From Cyanophora paradoxa (taxonomy: Eukaryota > Glaucocystophyceae > Cyanophorales > Cyanophoraceae), in contig QPMI01000490.1 in assembly GCA_004431415.1 (NCBI GenBank), positions 1 through 64,000 on the forward strand: a stretch of 64,000 nucleotides of DNA, given 5' to 3'. Below the pieces are notes generated by a model. The model made no database searches, was not told the DNA's origin, and saw nothing but the letters and a program-made list of their open reading frames with translations. Both the position numbers and the translations under genes were made by a program. Shown here in pieces: positions 1 to 11,023 of the stretch (within the stretch, counting starts at the first letter, position 1; every line of letters begins with the position of its first letter).

Positions 1-444
1 TACGCGTTGAATTCCGACAATACAGTGAACTTACTGATTGCCTGATGCGACGGGGGGCTGTCCTGCGATAGCCGAGGGAACCTGCTCTCGCCCGTCCGCA
101 TCCCTGCGATCATCGAGGACCTTGTCGGCACCATCCGCGGCATGTCCACTGTCACGAATAAAAATTAGACACAGCGCAAGGACCGTACACACCACTGGCG
201 TTGAAAGTTTCAAAACCCACCTGGCCGCCGGAACCGGATTTCCAGAAGCTTCGGGCTTCTCAGTGACATCAATCGCTGTCTCCTCCGCCTCGGCTTCCGG
301 CTGCAGTCCCTTCGCTGGATTACCACTCCCTTTTGCCTTTGCAGGTGGAGCTGTCGCCGACGCTTTCTTAGGCGTCTTCACACTGGCCTCCTCAGGATTA
401 TCACCTTGCGCGGCAGGGGCCGTGGTCTTGGGTTGACGGGCCAT
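1..444 (-). CDS. 5' end of a MARQ-family gene, cut by the window edge
   Basis: Seen: ATG at 444 begins a Lys/Ala/Pro/Glu-rich low-complexity protein starting MARQPKTTAPAAQ. Exon 1 runs 444-221 (phase 2). An intron (220-149) with donor GTGGG and acceptor GACAG leads to exon 2 (148-82). A further intron beginning GTTCCC ends either at GCAG (19 nt) or CATCAG (40 nt). Both choices give the same open frame to the edge, ending around residues AISKFTVLSEFNA. The gene at 13983 has the same start (MARQSKAAAAAA), the same basic/acidic low-complexity N-terminus, and its fourth exon begins with a similar stretch (PAKKVTVARTF). I infer two paralogues in opposite orientation. The 40-nt intron fits the exon boundary of the paralogue better. 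Function unknown. Unspliced reading of the first intron would create an apparent membrane segment, which is an artefact. Confidence 0.6.
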
Positions 445-1790
445 GACGCTTGAAGAGGTGCACACCCGAGTGACCGCGGTGAATTTCAAACTTTGCTCTA
501 ACACTGCGGTATCGATTGCGTACTAACCAAAATTGCGTACACCCCGCAAAAGTTCCCGTTTAGATTAGAATCGCTGCACCCTTGCATTGCTTGCTTCATG
601 CTGGCGCTCTCTAACTCGCCACCGTACACCTTGTTCCCGCCCTCTAACAGATCCCGCCGGCCCTGCTGACGCCGTCTCAGGCCAGACACATGCACGACGT
701 TCCAGACGCACCACATCTCGCGCGTATCCGCGCTGTCCGTTTGGCGAGGGCCCAGCGCTGCCGCTTTTCAACTCCGGTTACAGTCACCAAGTGCACGCTC
801 GCGCACTTGGACATTACCCGACCTGGATTCATAGGAATGCCGACACCTTTTTTCGATTGCAGCGCACGTGGCAGTACAGCCGAGATTGTTAGAAAATATC
901 GAAGAGTGATTATACAATCCAATGATCGTGAATAGCCTGAACGGACGCAGCACACAATTCGCAATTTGCTGCTGCTGGACGGCGGCGGTGGCGGGTCGCT
1001 TGCGATGCACCAGTGGCGGGGCGATGTGATGTAGAGCGACGGAGGTAGTGTGCGGGCAGGGCGCCCGCCATAGGCATGTCCATTGAATGACGGCGGGTGC
1101 GGGCCGCTGTCGTGTCCCTGGACGTGAAGGCCGCCGCCGTCTCTCTTCCGGAGCACGCAGCTAAGACATGGCGCCGGGGGCCGATCGCGAGAAGCCATAG
1201 TGCGCGGGAGGGCGCCGGGGGCCGAGGAGCCAGATTGCGCGGGTAAGGCACTGGGAGGTGGCATGAGAGAGACGCTAGAGTGCGGCGCTGGCGGGGGGGC
1301 CTGCGAGCAGATCGACTGGGCTGAGCTTGGGCGGGGGTACGGGTGCTTCAGCAATCTTAAGCTCTATGGCTGCATAGCTGCCAGCACGGCTCTTACTTCG
1401 GAGAAGCCAGCTAGCATTACACTTGTATTCGTACAATTTAGTTTCCCGACCGCGGGGCGGGGTGTGGTGGGGCGGGGCGGGGCGGGGCGGGTCAGGGCGG
1501 CCATGGGGCAGGGCGGCCGCTGGGCGGGGCAGGGCGACCGCGGGGCGGGCCTGTGGGGCTAGCCGGCGCCTGATAGTGTCTGTTAGTTTATTGAGCCTCT
1601 GCAAAAATTCAGGGGTGTGCGCCCGCAAAGGAATCTATAGATCTATCTTTTACTGCCGCCAGGGATGGGGCCCCGCTGCCTAATATAGTCGGCGTCTGGC
1701 ATGAGAGAGACTTGCGAATCTTGCTTGCAGCTGCGGACTTGGCCTCTGTGACCGCCGCCGACGCACCGGCTTGGGATTTCTGTTCTCACT
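445..1790. other. No supportable gene
   Basis: Open frames here on both strands are short and low in quality. 1440-1560 is a G-rich tract (runs of GGCGGGG) that could form G-quadruplexes on the plus strand. Immediately upstream of the minus-strand gene (445-520) there is an AGTTTGAAATT stretch; a similar AATTTGAAATT lies just 5' of the paralogue at 13938-13949, which may be shared promoter sequence. Confidence 0.5.
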
Positions 1791-1794
1791 TGCT

Positions 1795-2870
1795 ATCCTC
1801 CGCCGTCCCGGTCCCGCCGCGAAGGCTCGCGAGTAGGTCGCCTGCGCTCACCTAGTCGCGCAGGCGCGCGTTGAAGGGCGGGAGGCGTGCACGAAGTGAG
1901 AAATGGGCGCCGATGTGTCCGACGCCCCCGCCGCAAGGCGCTGCGAGTCGAGCTCCCTGCATCCGCGCTATCGCGCGGGCGCGCGTCGAAGGGCGGGGAG
2001 TGCGCACGACGCGAGAGATGAGCCGCCGCTGCGCCCCGCTGCCCCGCCGCGAAGGCGCAGCGATTCGGGGCGCCTGCGCTCGGCTTCTCGCGCGGGGCGT
2101 GTGGGGAAGGGCGGTGAAGCGCGCACCAGGCATAGATGGGCCGCCGCTGCGTCCCGGCCGCCCCGGCCCTGCGCGAATGCTCCGCGAGTCGGGTCGCCGT
2201 GCTCACCTCTTCGCGCGGGGCGCGACGCGGAAGCGGGGATGCGCGCACCAAGCGAGAGATGAACCGCCGCTGCGCCCCGGCCGCCGTCGCCGCGCGGCGC
2301 GCCGCGAGAGGTCCTCCCTGCGCCCGCCCCGTCGCGCGAAGCGCGGCGCCGAAGTGCGGGAGGCCGCACCAAGCGAGAGATGGGCCGCCGCTGAGCCCGC
2401 GAGTCGGGTCGCCTACGCTCGCTTGTCGCGCGGGGCACGGCGGGAAGGCGGGAGGCGCGCACCAAGCTATAGATGGCGCCGCTGCTACCCGGCCGCCCCC
2501 ACGCGAAGGTGCCGCAAGTCGAGCTACCTTCGCCGCCCGTTGCGCGGGCGCGGCGAGGAAGGGCGGGAGGCCCGCACCAAGCGAGACATGTGCCGCCGTG
2601 CAAACCGGCCGCGCCGCCCTGCCGCAAAGCGCCGCGAATCGGGTCGCTCCGTTCACCTAGCTCGTCGCGCGGGAGCGGCGCTGAAGGGCGGGAGGCGCGC
2701 ACCAAGCGAGAGATGGGCCGCCGCGGCCTGCGGTTCCGGACACCCCCGCCGCGCGGGCGTCGCGAGTCGAGATCCTGCCCCGCCCCGTCGCGCGGGCGCG
2801 GTGGCGACGGGTGTGGAGGCGCGCACCAAGCGAGAGATGAGCCAAGGCTGCGCCCGGGTGGCTTACTATA
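1795..2870 (+). repeat. GC-rich tandem satellite, about nine ~118-bp units
   Basis: A core close to GCGAGAGATGGGCCGCCGCT recurs near 1897, 2018, 2137, 2253, 2374, 2466, 2582, 2706 and 2831. The spacing is about 116-125 bp with one short 92-bp step. Between cores are related segments of the type CGAGTCGGGTCGCC and CGCGCGGGCGCG. Long open frames through the array in several frames on both strands are a by-product of its base composition and repetition, not genes. The array ends abruptly at a non-repetitive tail (2860-2925). Confidence 0.85.
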
Positions 2871-2925
2871 TTCTAGTCCATGTCCTAGCTAAAGATCTTC
2901 GCATCGCGGACTGAAAGCAAGATGT
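2860..2925 (+). repeat. Unique tail of the satellite, shared with 12988-13054
   Basis: The stretch running from GGCTTACTATATTCTAGTCC through GTCCTAGCTAAAGA to CGGACTGAAAGCAA recurs almost identically at 12988-13054. There it again follows GC-rich sequence resembling a satellite unit. A shorter look-alike is at 10744-10790. The joint recurrence of unit plus tail suggests these are ends of one dispersed repeat family. Confidence 0.75.
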
Positions 2926-2935
2926 CGAATAAGAC

Positions 2936-2958
2936 TCACTCCCAGGATTCGAACCTGG
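2936..2958 (-). other. tRNA-like T-arm / B box, not a complete tRNA
   Basis: The minus strand carries CCAGGTTCGAATCCTGG, a perfect 5-bp T-stem with a TTCGAAT loop and a consensus polymerase III B box. A matching 5' acceptor strand, D-arm and anticodon arm were not found upstream on the minus strand; instead there is an unrelated 8-bp hairpin (around 2975-2993). It is best read as a tRNA fragment or the B box of a tRNA-derived SINE. Confidence 0.4.
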
Positions 2959-3379
2959 TCTAAGCGATGTGAGCAGCCGTCCGGGACGGCTGGTCTAGAT
3001 CTACGGGTACCGAATAGCAAAGCTTCAGCCCGACCCTTCAACTAATAGCCAAGCTTCAGCCCTTTTTTGGAGCTTCGAATAGTGAGGAGCGGCTGGTCAC
3101 TTCCCCTTATCGAGCGCGCCATCCCGATGTCCACGAAGATGAATATCTGGCTTTGCGCAGGTGAGTCGCACGTGTGCACTGCGTGACTCAAATGTGCAAG
3201 CAAAGCCAGAACTTCGGAACTTGTACTAATATGCGTCCTCTACGCGCAGCGGCAGGCTAACGCGCTTGCACACTGGAACGCAGAGAAGAAGAACGAGGTT
3301 GAAGCGTTCCGACTCGCAGCTCAAGAGGTGCGCCTTATGCCGCGCAGTGCGAGGAGGGCCGCCGCTGCGCCGCGTAATT

Positions 3380-3808
3380 TGAGGCGTGGTTCGTAGATAG
3401 GCAGCGTCGTCGATCATCACCCACCGGCTGCAATGTGGAAGACACAGAACGCCGCCGGGGAAGCAAAAGACGCAGGGAGGAGGATCTTCTCTGGGCAAGC
3501 GGCGCCGCGACCGCAGCGACAAGCGGGACATCTACAGCGCCCGTGGCCCGCCCAAGCGTGGCCATTGCGAGTAGTAGCGTAGCTGCTAGCGGCCGAACGC
3601 ACATGTGCTCGGCTGCAGAAGTCACAACGGTCGGTGGGCATGCACACCTTCAACCACCCCACATCGTAAAAACGACGATTCGCCAGCGGCGGTCAAGCCC
3701 ACCGACTCGATGCTCGTGCCTCAGCTCGCCCGCGCATCTGCATCGCCTGCGGCGAGGAGAGCACCAGAACACAAGAGCCCTGCTCGCGCCATCGAGAACG
3801 GCTTCGTG
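3380..3808 (+). CDS. Probable exons of an unrecognised basic, Ser/Ala-rich protein
   Basis: The frame is open from about 3380 and encodes a stretch with RRRGSKRRREED (nuclear-localisation-like), followed by Ala/Ser/Thr-rich sequence. A phase-consistent 53-nt intron (3634-3686; donor GTGGGC, acceptor CGCCAG) joins it to an exon ending at 3808 before a good donor, GTAAGAAC. No ATG lies in a convincing position; the frame's apparent start near 3435 is GTG, so the true start is upstream or across another intron. Not recognised. Confidence 0.4.
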
Positions 3809-3864
3809 GTAAGAACCTCAAGTGATTACAATATATAGCTACACTATGAATCTGACACGTGGGC

Positions 3865-4652
3865 ACAGGGGCATGTACTTGTCTGTATGATGGAAGGAGG
3901 AGAGCTTGGCGCGAAAATTCAGGAGCGCGCAAGGAGGTCATCGATGCGATCGACATCTTCTTTCGCGGGACTCAGCGGGTATTGCAGTGCAACTTGCTCA
4001 AGAGCTACGACTCGTGAGAGCCAGAATCGATAGATTCCCTGAAGAACATATATCTTCGTCAGAGCAAGCGACCGATTCACTACGTACCAGGATGACCCAG
4101 CCGCTGGAATTGAACGTGTGTACTCCTGCATTTATGTTTTCGTCCAGCACGCGTTGCGGTTGGGTGGCTGACTCAAGACACAGGAAGGGAACAGTGGCAC
4201 CACTGAAGACGGACTACGTCGGTCATTGCGCATGCCGTATGCAATGCAATCAGAGACGCGAAGTCAAACGTGGAGCGCGAACTGGGCTGGTTGCAATCGG
4301 TCTCAAGGTCGATCGGAAGCTGGAGGGTCTTGCTTTCTACCTGGCGGATGAAGTTGTCACCCTGCGCAAACTTGCAGGGCAAGCAGGGGCGCCAGAGCAA
4401 TCTGGTAATCTGCATCCCGCGCCAATAGAGCTGTCGCCTACTCAGCCCTCCGGCTTCAGCTACTACGGCACAGAATCTTCGCACCCTCCCTCAGAACCAC
4501 AGGATCGCGGACCACCCGTGACCAACGTATTCTTATCGAACTCTCTCCTTTTCGCCGTTCTGCCGATCTCATCGTCAACCATTTCGCCTGCGGCAGCTCG
4601 CCGTCCACCACCTTACACTCCTCCTATGTGTACGTTTTCCGTGCACTCATAG
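3865..4652 (+). CDS. Possible downstream exons of the preceding gene
   Basis: Coding-like peptides appear in different frames. One is KEVIDAIDIFFRGTQRVLQC around 3930-4010. Another is an amphipathic, coiled-coil-like AIRDAKSNVERELGWLQS around 4245-4300. A 248-codon open frame covers 3906-4652. They cannot all be in one frame, so introns or frame breaks are needed; I could not find a unique phase-consistent path. It may be the 3' part of the gene at 3380 or a decayed gene. Confidence 0.25.
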
Positions 4653-4789
4653 TTCTTTCATTTAAAGTTACTAATCTCGTTCGTACAGAGCACGGGATTC
4701 GGTGGTGGTTGTCCATGTCCAATATCACACCATACTCTCAAGCTAGCCCCTCCAAATACACAATAGGCGGCTGCTTACGATTACGATGA

Positions 4790-5050
4790 ATAAACTATAC
4801 GTAGACTTGGGTTTTCCGAGCTATATACGCAGGCTATCGTTGTGGTACGAAGGTACCAGTGTTGCCTACAGTACTGTGCACAAACAATCAGGAGGGCATT
4901 GGAAATCTCTTTTGTGCGAAGCGGCAGACCGTAGTGTGCACGATGCCGGATAGCGAAGAACGTGGTGAGGTCCCGGCGGAGTCTATCGTACCAGGTAAAC
5001 TCTGCCGCATGTGTGACCGGCAGCAGCGTACACATGCACGTTCGTAAATT
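4790..5050 (-). pseudogene. Inverted fragment of the 9.1-10.6 kb nucleotidyltransferase-like gene
   Basis: The minus-strand frame reads WYDRLRRDLTTFFAIRHRAH then YGLPLRTKEI. This aligns with WYERLRRDLIKFFAMRQLTH then NGLPLLTQEI encoded on the plus strand at 10369-10460. The nucleotide sequence is also recognisably similar (CTGCTGCCGGTCACACATGCGG region). Only the C-terminal part is present and the frame soon ends, so it looks like a truncated paralogue in inverted orientation. Confidence 0.6.
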
Positions 5051-5093
5051 TGTACGAAAGGTGAACTGAGTCGATTGTCATTGGATCACGTCT

Positions 5094-6313
5094 GTGCACG
5101 TGCTGCGTTTCAATGAACATCGTATGCGCTGGTCCTTTCTACGTTTGCTTGCTCCTTTCTCTTATGTTCGGGGGTACCCTGTATCGATTTGCTTTGGTGA
5201 TATCGGCTCTTTGGATCCGCTTCCCGCGCTGCTGGTGTTCATCATCTACGCAAAGCGTGCGTATGCAACCCGCCTACTGCCTGGGTTATGCTGCGCGGGT
5301 GCTGGCACACCTTTTAGCTGGGCTCTCGTCGACGTCGGAGCGGGCTTGCATCTCTCACACTTCTTACGCAGCTCATTCTGACGGCAGGTATTAGAGGCAA
5401 GACAGTACGGACTGCCTGTACGACCTTCTGGCGTCAGTCCCGAAGCCACGTCATCCGGCTCGTTCTGTCTTGCAATGAACATCACGCGTATGACACGTAA
5501 GTTTCTCCTTCGTGGTATTTCCGACGTTACGGGTTTGAAACCAGATCTCTGTCGTAGGTTCACGAATGCAGGATCTGTGCAGCGGGTAAAATTTTCTTTT
5601 GACGTTGGTATTATTGCCGCGTCATTGCAAAAGGACAGGTGTTCGAGAACCCTGGGATTTTCATTATTATCGCATCTTTCATATGTGACAACCAGTACCG
5701 TGCTGTCGTCTGTGTGCTTGGTGGCGTCTGTCAGAGTTGGAGACGTATAGTACGTGTGGTTGCCGTGATTGATGCGGTACTGATGGCCCTCGAGCTCATT
5801 TCTCTTGTCCTTCAGGCACGCAATTTCAAACCAGTGTCAGCTGTTTTTTCGTGCAGGATGAAAGTGGACTTGTGCGCAGACCCATCGGTCAAGTTAATAT
5901 AAGCGTGAATTCAATTGCGGAGGTGCGTTGTATTTCGCTAATGAGATCGCCCATGATCACCTCGGTAGCTAATGACATGATTCAGGCCGTTCGTATGCTA
6001 ATATCGCATCCTAAGAAGTGTCTTCTCGAACATGTGCGTTTTCAGGGTTACGACGCTATGTAACATATACCTCACGTCCTTCGATGGCTCCTAGGTTTTG
6101 ACAACAGTTACGAGGGTGGTGTTTATTACTTCACGTACAGAAGAAATATTCGTAGAACTCCCTCGTCTCGTGACTCATATTGGGTGTGCGGATATGCTAG
6201 TTGTCGAACTGTGCATATTTCGTGCACGTCCGTCACCGAATACGCTTTTTTGGTTTGTTAATTCAATTTCGGCTGTTGTGTTTCTATCTCATTTTTAATT
6301 ATCAAATGAACAG
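5094..6313 (+). other. Unresolved exons upstream of the 6314-7407 gene
   Basis: This AT-richer stretch has short open segments in shifting frames with intron-like boundaries, for example a pyrimidine-rich tract before AACAG at 6309-6313. Some translated pieces look coding-like, such as the segment around 5860-6060. I could not build a single phase-consistent chain. It most likely holds the 5' exons of the gene that ends at 7407, or a decayed gene. Confidence 0.3.
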
Positions 6314-7407
6314 GCAAGTCGCAGGAAATGGAAATCGTACTGAAAGAATTTACGCGGAACTTACTACACGCCATGGACACTGTGCCAGCACATGTAATTC
6401 CAGCTGGATTCGGTGTCTCAGTCACGACATTATCGTCTCTGCGCACAGGCCCAACCGTTCCATCATCTACCAAAACATATATTGCTCATGCGCCACTTTT
6501 GGGGGGCTATCCGTCTGCTGCAATTTCCCATGTACGCGTCTTTTCTAAAGTCGTGAATGCTTTAATTAATAGAGCGTCCGTTGATATATTAAGCGCAGTT
6601 GGAGATTTGTTTGGATCCCAGAGAATCAGATCTGTTGATACTACACTCCGTCCTGGAACGACGGGAGAAGCCATTGAGTCTGGCAGGATAGCATTGCAGT
6701 CGCAGCATTCGATATCTTCTGCAAGAGCACTCCGTCGCCATGAATCACTTGTCAGTGAAACATGGAGGCTCTCGGCTTTCATTTCACCTATATCGCATCG
6801 ACTCAAGATATTCGGATTTTATATACGTATTAATGAGGACTGCCCATTGCAGTGCTGTGTGGATCCGATTGTCGATCCATTTCAACAGAGTATACCGCCG
6901 CTCGAAGTGTGCAAGATATTGACACCGGATCCTCGCACTGGGCCGTTACTCTGGGTATATTTGCAAGAACTTGCAATGTGCTCATTTTTCTTGTATATAT
7001 GTTTGGGTGATTTTACGTTATTCTGTCCTTAGGCAAAGGGGATGGCGGAGTTCCGGGAATTCCGATATGCCTTTCGTTTGCTGGAATTGATTCTGGCGGA
7101 GATTTCTAAACCGTTCCTTCTGTCATTTGAAGGGTGCGTGTTACGGTAGGGACTGTGAACTGGTTTTTCATTTTTCGTTTTCATCTGAATTGTCCTTGCT
7201 TTGTACAGATTAAATTTGTCGCATGTGGCGGGTCTTTTATTCGAGACAAGGATTGTGACATTACTGGAACGTAACCCACCCCGTCATCTCATTCTTCGTG
7301 ATTGTTATAAATGGCCAACGATGCGAGGAACGGCATTATCGATAGTTTTAGTTTCCCAGTTATTCGGACTGGGTGCCAGATTACATACGAATCATAATAT
7401 TGAGTGA
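6314..7407 (+). CDS. 3' exons of an unrecognised intron-containing gene
   Basis: Three exons join in phase: 6314-6954, 7033-7133 and 7209-7407, the last ending in TGA. Introns are 6955-7032 (donor GTATAT, acceptor CCTTAG) and 7134-7208 (donor GTGCGT, a long T-rich tract, acceptor TACAG). From the internal ATG at 6328 this gives at least 308 residues. The protein is Leu/Ile/Ser-rich with no clear signal peptide or repeated motif. I see no domain I can name. The first exon is preceded by an acceptor (AACAG at 6309-6313), so the gene extends upstream. AT content is higher than in neighbouring genes. Confidence 0.5.
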
Positions 7408-7439
7408 ATGTTTGTCTGGTCAAGTACATATGCATGCAT

Positions 7440-7920
7440 ATAGAATCCTAAGCACTACTAGCCCAGTGTTCCACTGCCCCCATCGACCCGCTGCCCCTCT
7501 GCACCCCTTCACCCCGGCCCGAGTATCCCGTCGCCCACCAGTGCCCGCCTCTTCTGGTCTCTAGCGCCCCGCTTCCTACGCCCCTATCGTCCACCCGCGC
7601 CGCCCTCTAGCACCCCGGCCCGTCACCCCTCTGCCGTCTCGCTTCCATCGGAGAGGACCAGCGGGAGACAAACCGCCTAGACTCAGTGTTCCGCCGCCCC
7701 CAGCAACCTTCTGCCCCCCCTCAGTACACCGTCTTCCCCATCGACATGACCCCACTCTGACCCTACTCAGCATCCCGTCTCACACCAGCGACCTGCTGTC
7801 CCCACCGCCCCGTCCCCGCCGCCCTTTAGCGCAAACCCTCTGTTTCTCACTTGCCCCCCCCCCCCCTCCTCCCCCCCCTCCCCCCCGCACCTCTCCGCCT
7901 CTCTAAACATCTGCAGTCGA
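7440..7920 (+). repeat. C-rich low-complexity tract
   Basis: A pyrimidine-rich stretch with many CCCC runs, ending in a nearly pure C tract (7851-7886) interrupted by T. The complementary strand has strong G-quadruplex potential. No coding sequence is supportable between 7408 and 8037. Confidence 0.7.
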
Positions 7921-8037
7921 TGATTGCATTTGTAAATGCCTACTTTTGCTTCGGGAATACCTGGATTGCAGACTCAAGGTGTTTAATGCTAGTTCTTAAA
8001 AAGCTGCTTGAACACCAAGCGTGTACCGAGCTCTTTC

Positions 8038-8819
8038 TCATGTCAGGACACCTACTTCCGGTTGCTTCGTCGACATCTCATCAATGGCCTCTGATAAAAT
8101 TACCATTTCGATCGACACCTTCTGAAGTCTCATCAGGACGCCGGACAGCTTAGCAGAATCATCGTCCGACAGTGGCAAAATTGGGAACGTTGGCCTTGTC
8201 AGAACTGCAAGCAATACGGCCGTGTGAACCAGACGTACGCTAGCAGCAATATTAATGCCGATGTGCACGAGATGCACTGCGTACTTACTTGAATCGTCGC
8301 TTGCGCTGTCGCTGTCAGTGCCCTGCATATCGACATCCGACCCTGTTCGTGCCACCTTTCAGTACACAGCGCGTTCGTTAGCAACCGATCGTACGTTCGG
8401 AATGCCAGATATGCACCTGTTGCATTCTGCCATTTCTCTGCCCAGTGGCACGACGGGCAATCGCTATAGTCATCACCCCGGACACTCTGCGCGATCCCCA
8501 TGCGCGTATGAGTCGGTAGACCGGTCCAACCTCGTGAAAACATGCTCGCGTACTTCCCGACCAGCGTCTGATTGCGAATCGCCTGACGCTTCTGCAAAGT
8601 GAAGTGCATATGCAATGCGTTAGCCTGCTGCGGACTCTGCACGTCTACAGCGAGCGCTGGTCTGAATGCGTCACCTCGCCCATGTTCGATAGGTGCTATC
8701 CGGCTTCGCTCTCCATTAACGTGCAAACGGTAACCTTCCCGACGCGAGCATCTACCCCTGTGCTGTCGCTCCGTCAGCGTCACTTCGATAATAGCTGTCA
8801 TCAGTCTCTCTCCGTACAT
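8038..8819 (-). CDS. Unrecognised three-exon gene, about 207 residues
   Basis: Phase-consistent exons 8819-8417, 8342-8289 and 8204-8038 start at an ATG (MYGERLMTAIIEV). Introns are 8416-8343 (donor GTGCAT, acceptor AACAG) and 8288-8205 (donor GTAAGT, acceptor TGCAG). The middle is acidic and Ser-rich (MQGTDSDSASDDS). The C-terminus is a hydrophobic/amphipathic segment ending near STKQPEVGVLT. A CPSCHWAEKW sequence sits near the end of exon 1. No family recognised. The first exon may hide further short introns, so the N-terminal third is less certain than the last two exons. Confidence 0.45.
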
Positions 8820-9147
8820 CCTGTTCCTAGGCGGCCATGTACGACTTGTACGATATCACAGGCGCGATCGATCATCCCCGGCGCAAGCTAGCATCATACC
8901 TCGCTGCGCGCTTTAATCTGAGTGCCTTATACAAGCCCACCGCCACCGATCTATGTATCGCGCCACCGAGGTTCGCACACACGCATGTTCTATCCTTTGT
9001 TTGCGCATCCGATCCGGTAAACACATGTTACTATAGCTACTCTCATGCGTGCTCCTACTCCCAGTTTTTACAGAGCGGTGATATGCTCGGAAGAGCCATT
9101 GACAATGGCTGCCGCGACCATGGGATCATCGACCAGGATTGCCTGTG

Positions 9148-10623
9148 ATGGACGGCTTTTATGCACATCCTGCGGCTTTTGGGGAGCGTCTCCGCGACCA
9201 CGCCTTAATTTCGTACCTTCCTCCTGACATACCAAGCTGCGTGTTCATATCAGGTCCGTCATTCGCCATCGTTCCATACCTATGCATACAAACATACGCA
9301 TCCTCTCTATGCGCACAGGTGGCCTCCCTTCAAAGCCCTCACGTGCCCGCCGATTGCCTACCGAATGGCATTGTACGCATGCATGCGAGAAAGCATGAGC
9401 GCGAACCGTTTGTCCTGAGAGTAGCTTGCAGGAACGATATCGACATCTACGTAAAAGCCTCAACCGTGGCAGAATTCACTCGCGTCGTCAACGCCTTCTA
9501 TCAAGCTGCGGCGCGCGCATCCGCAGAACGAGTCGCGCCTTACCTACCAAAGAATAAAACCGTGGATGTCTTCTGCGCACCTTTTGCCTACGGCATCCAG
9601 ATCATGGCCCCAGGTGTCCTACCTCTGCAGGTGCCTGCTACATGCAGAATATTTCGAACGGTATCATTTCGATTTTCAAATTCTGTTCCTCAGATCAGTG
9701 TCATGGGTTCGAATACTATTGAGCGTATAGTATCATCGTACGACCTCCCTGCATGTGCAATCTACGTGCCAGGAGACGACCTTAGCCACCCGGTCGCAAC
9801 GTTTGCAGCGTGTATGACCCTCATCACGCACACAATTCCATCAACGTGGACTACCTGGGCCTTTTTCACCCCTTCTACTACGTTGAAAATGGCCACGTGT
9901 TAACCACGCATCATCCATACCACTGCGTGCCCCGGATTTTGAAATACGTGCAAGACACCGGAGCTGGAGTACGTACTCTCTCGCATTCAATCCATACTAC
10001 TGCTGGCCTCCGCGATCGTGTTCGTGGGTCATCGCTTTCTGGCATCGAAGACGTTAACCCGCGATCAAGATCCGAACTCGAGTGCATAATGCATCCTGCC
10101 TCCGCAGCTGGCGTCCTGCAACTACTATGACACTCAAATGTTGTGCGCAGGAATCTGAGGGCGCGTCACCTGGATTGGATTGGTTGCGAAGGGGACACCG
10201 GTCTGCTTCCCTCAGGAGTACACCCTGTGCGTTTCTATTTTATACGATCATCGTGGCCGGTATCGAGTTCACCCGCAAAGTTAATGTGTTTGCGGCCAGT
10301 TCATGAAGAAATTTGCGAACGTGCATGTGTACGCTGCTGCCGGTTACACATGCGGAAGAGTTTACGCCTGGTACGAGAGACTCCGACGTGACCTCATCAA
10401 GTTCTTCGCTATGCGGCAGCTCACACACAACGGTCTGCCGCTTCTCACACAAGAGATTTACGATGCCTTCAACGCTGCATTCGACGCCTCGGTGGCAGCA
10501 AGGGAATCGGACCCCGACAGAGTACGTCGCTACGTATACTATTCCTTCGAATTCCTGCGACCCCTGCTACTACAGTTCTTTCACTCCCCCCAACCCCAAG
10601 TAACTACAGCATGTGATCTCTAA
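9148..10623 (+). CDS. Nucleotidyltransferase-fold-like protein, intron-containing
   Basis: The first coding block starts at ATG 9148. It contains CVFISGPSFAI, then RNDIDIYVKAS (about residue 100), then a later SYDLPACAIYVPGDD preceded by ISVMGSNTIERIV. This layout (SG-x-n-DIDI, then a strand and an F/YDL-x-x-C block) resembles a family of nucleotidyltransferase-fold proteins seen in protists, fungi and large DNA viruses; that is recognition from memory, not a search. Later blocks in other frames (PRILKYVQDTGAGV near 9930-9980; WYERLRRDLIKFFAMRQLTH then NGLPLLTQEI at 10369-10460) probably follow introns I could not place uniquely. The stop is at about 10621. A broken inverted relative of the last block is at 4790-5050. 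Confidence 0.4.
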
Positions 10624-10740
10624 ACCCTCCTTGCGGTGGTGATCGTACCCGTATTCTTCATGTGCACATCTTCACGGGTGCAGTGTGGTGAACTCTGCAT
10701 TCGACGCATCTGTTGCAGCAAGGGGATCGGACCCCGGCAT
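10478..10740 (+). repeat. Partial direct duplication of the gene's 3' coding region
   Basis: The sequence AACGCTGCATTCGACGCCTC and the following ~35 bp at 10479-10527 recur, slightly diverged, at 10690-10740 (AACTCTGCATTCGACGCATC...). The second copy lies beyond the stop codon, so it is a small tandem duplication that left a non-coding fragment. Confidence 0.6.
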
Positions 10741-11023
10741 AGTTAAGCTTACTATACTGTAGTCCAGGCCTAGTCAGCTAGCATAGTACGGAGCATGTGA
10801 GGAGGGATCGAGGCAGTGTGAGTGGATGATATTGGAATGGAAGTCAAGTGCAGCAAGCTGAGGGTAGCCAGTGCCAATGTGCGCATTCAATAAAGGCAGG
10901 CAAAACTAAGTAGTCGAGCGCAAGATAGAAGGTGTCAGAGATAGGAAACAGAAATCGATGCGAAACGAACCCCGACAACTGACTGCCATACAACGTATAT
11001 GGAGTACGGCGCGCGTCCTTGCC

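Noticed and set aside
31-504. Membrane-anchored 157-residue protein on the minus strand
   Set aside because: The hydrophobic stretch lies in a phase-consistent intron (149-220) of the MARQ-family paralogue.
1871-2914. 347-codon and several 170-290-codon open frames through the GC-rich repeat
   Set aside because: Open on both strands in several frames at once, tracking the ~118-bp satellite; composition artefact.
2930-3030. Complete tRNA gene on the minus strand
   Set aside because: The T-arm is perfect but no matching acceptor strand, D-arm or anticodon arm was found at usual or intron-extended spacing.
5640-6560. Faint resemblance of scattered peptides to RNA-virus polymerase blocks
   Set aside because: Only isolated short matches in uncertain frames; no catalytic motif set in order. 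Not enough to call an integrated virus.
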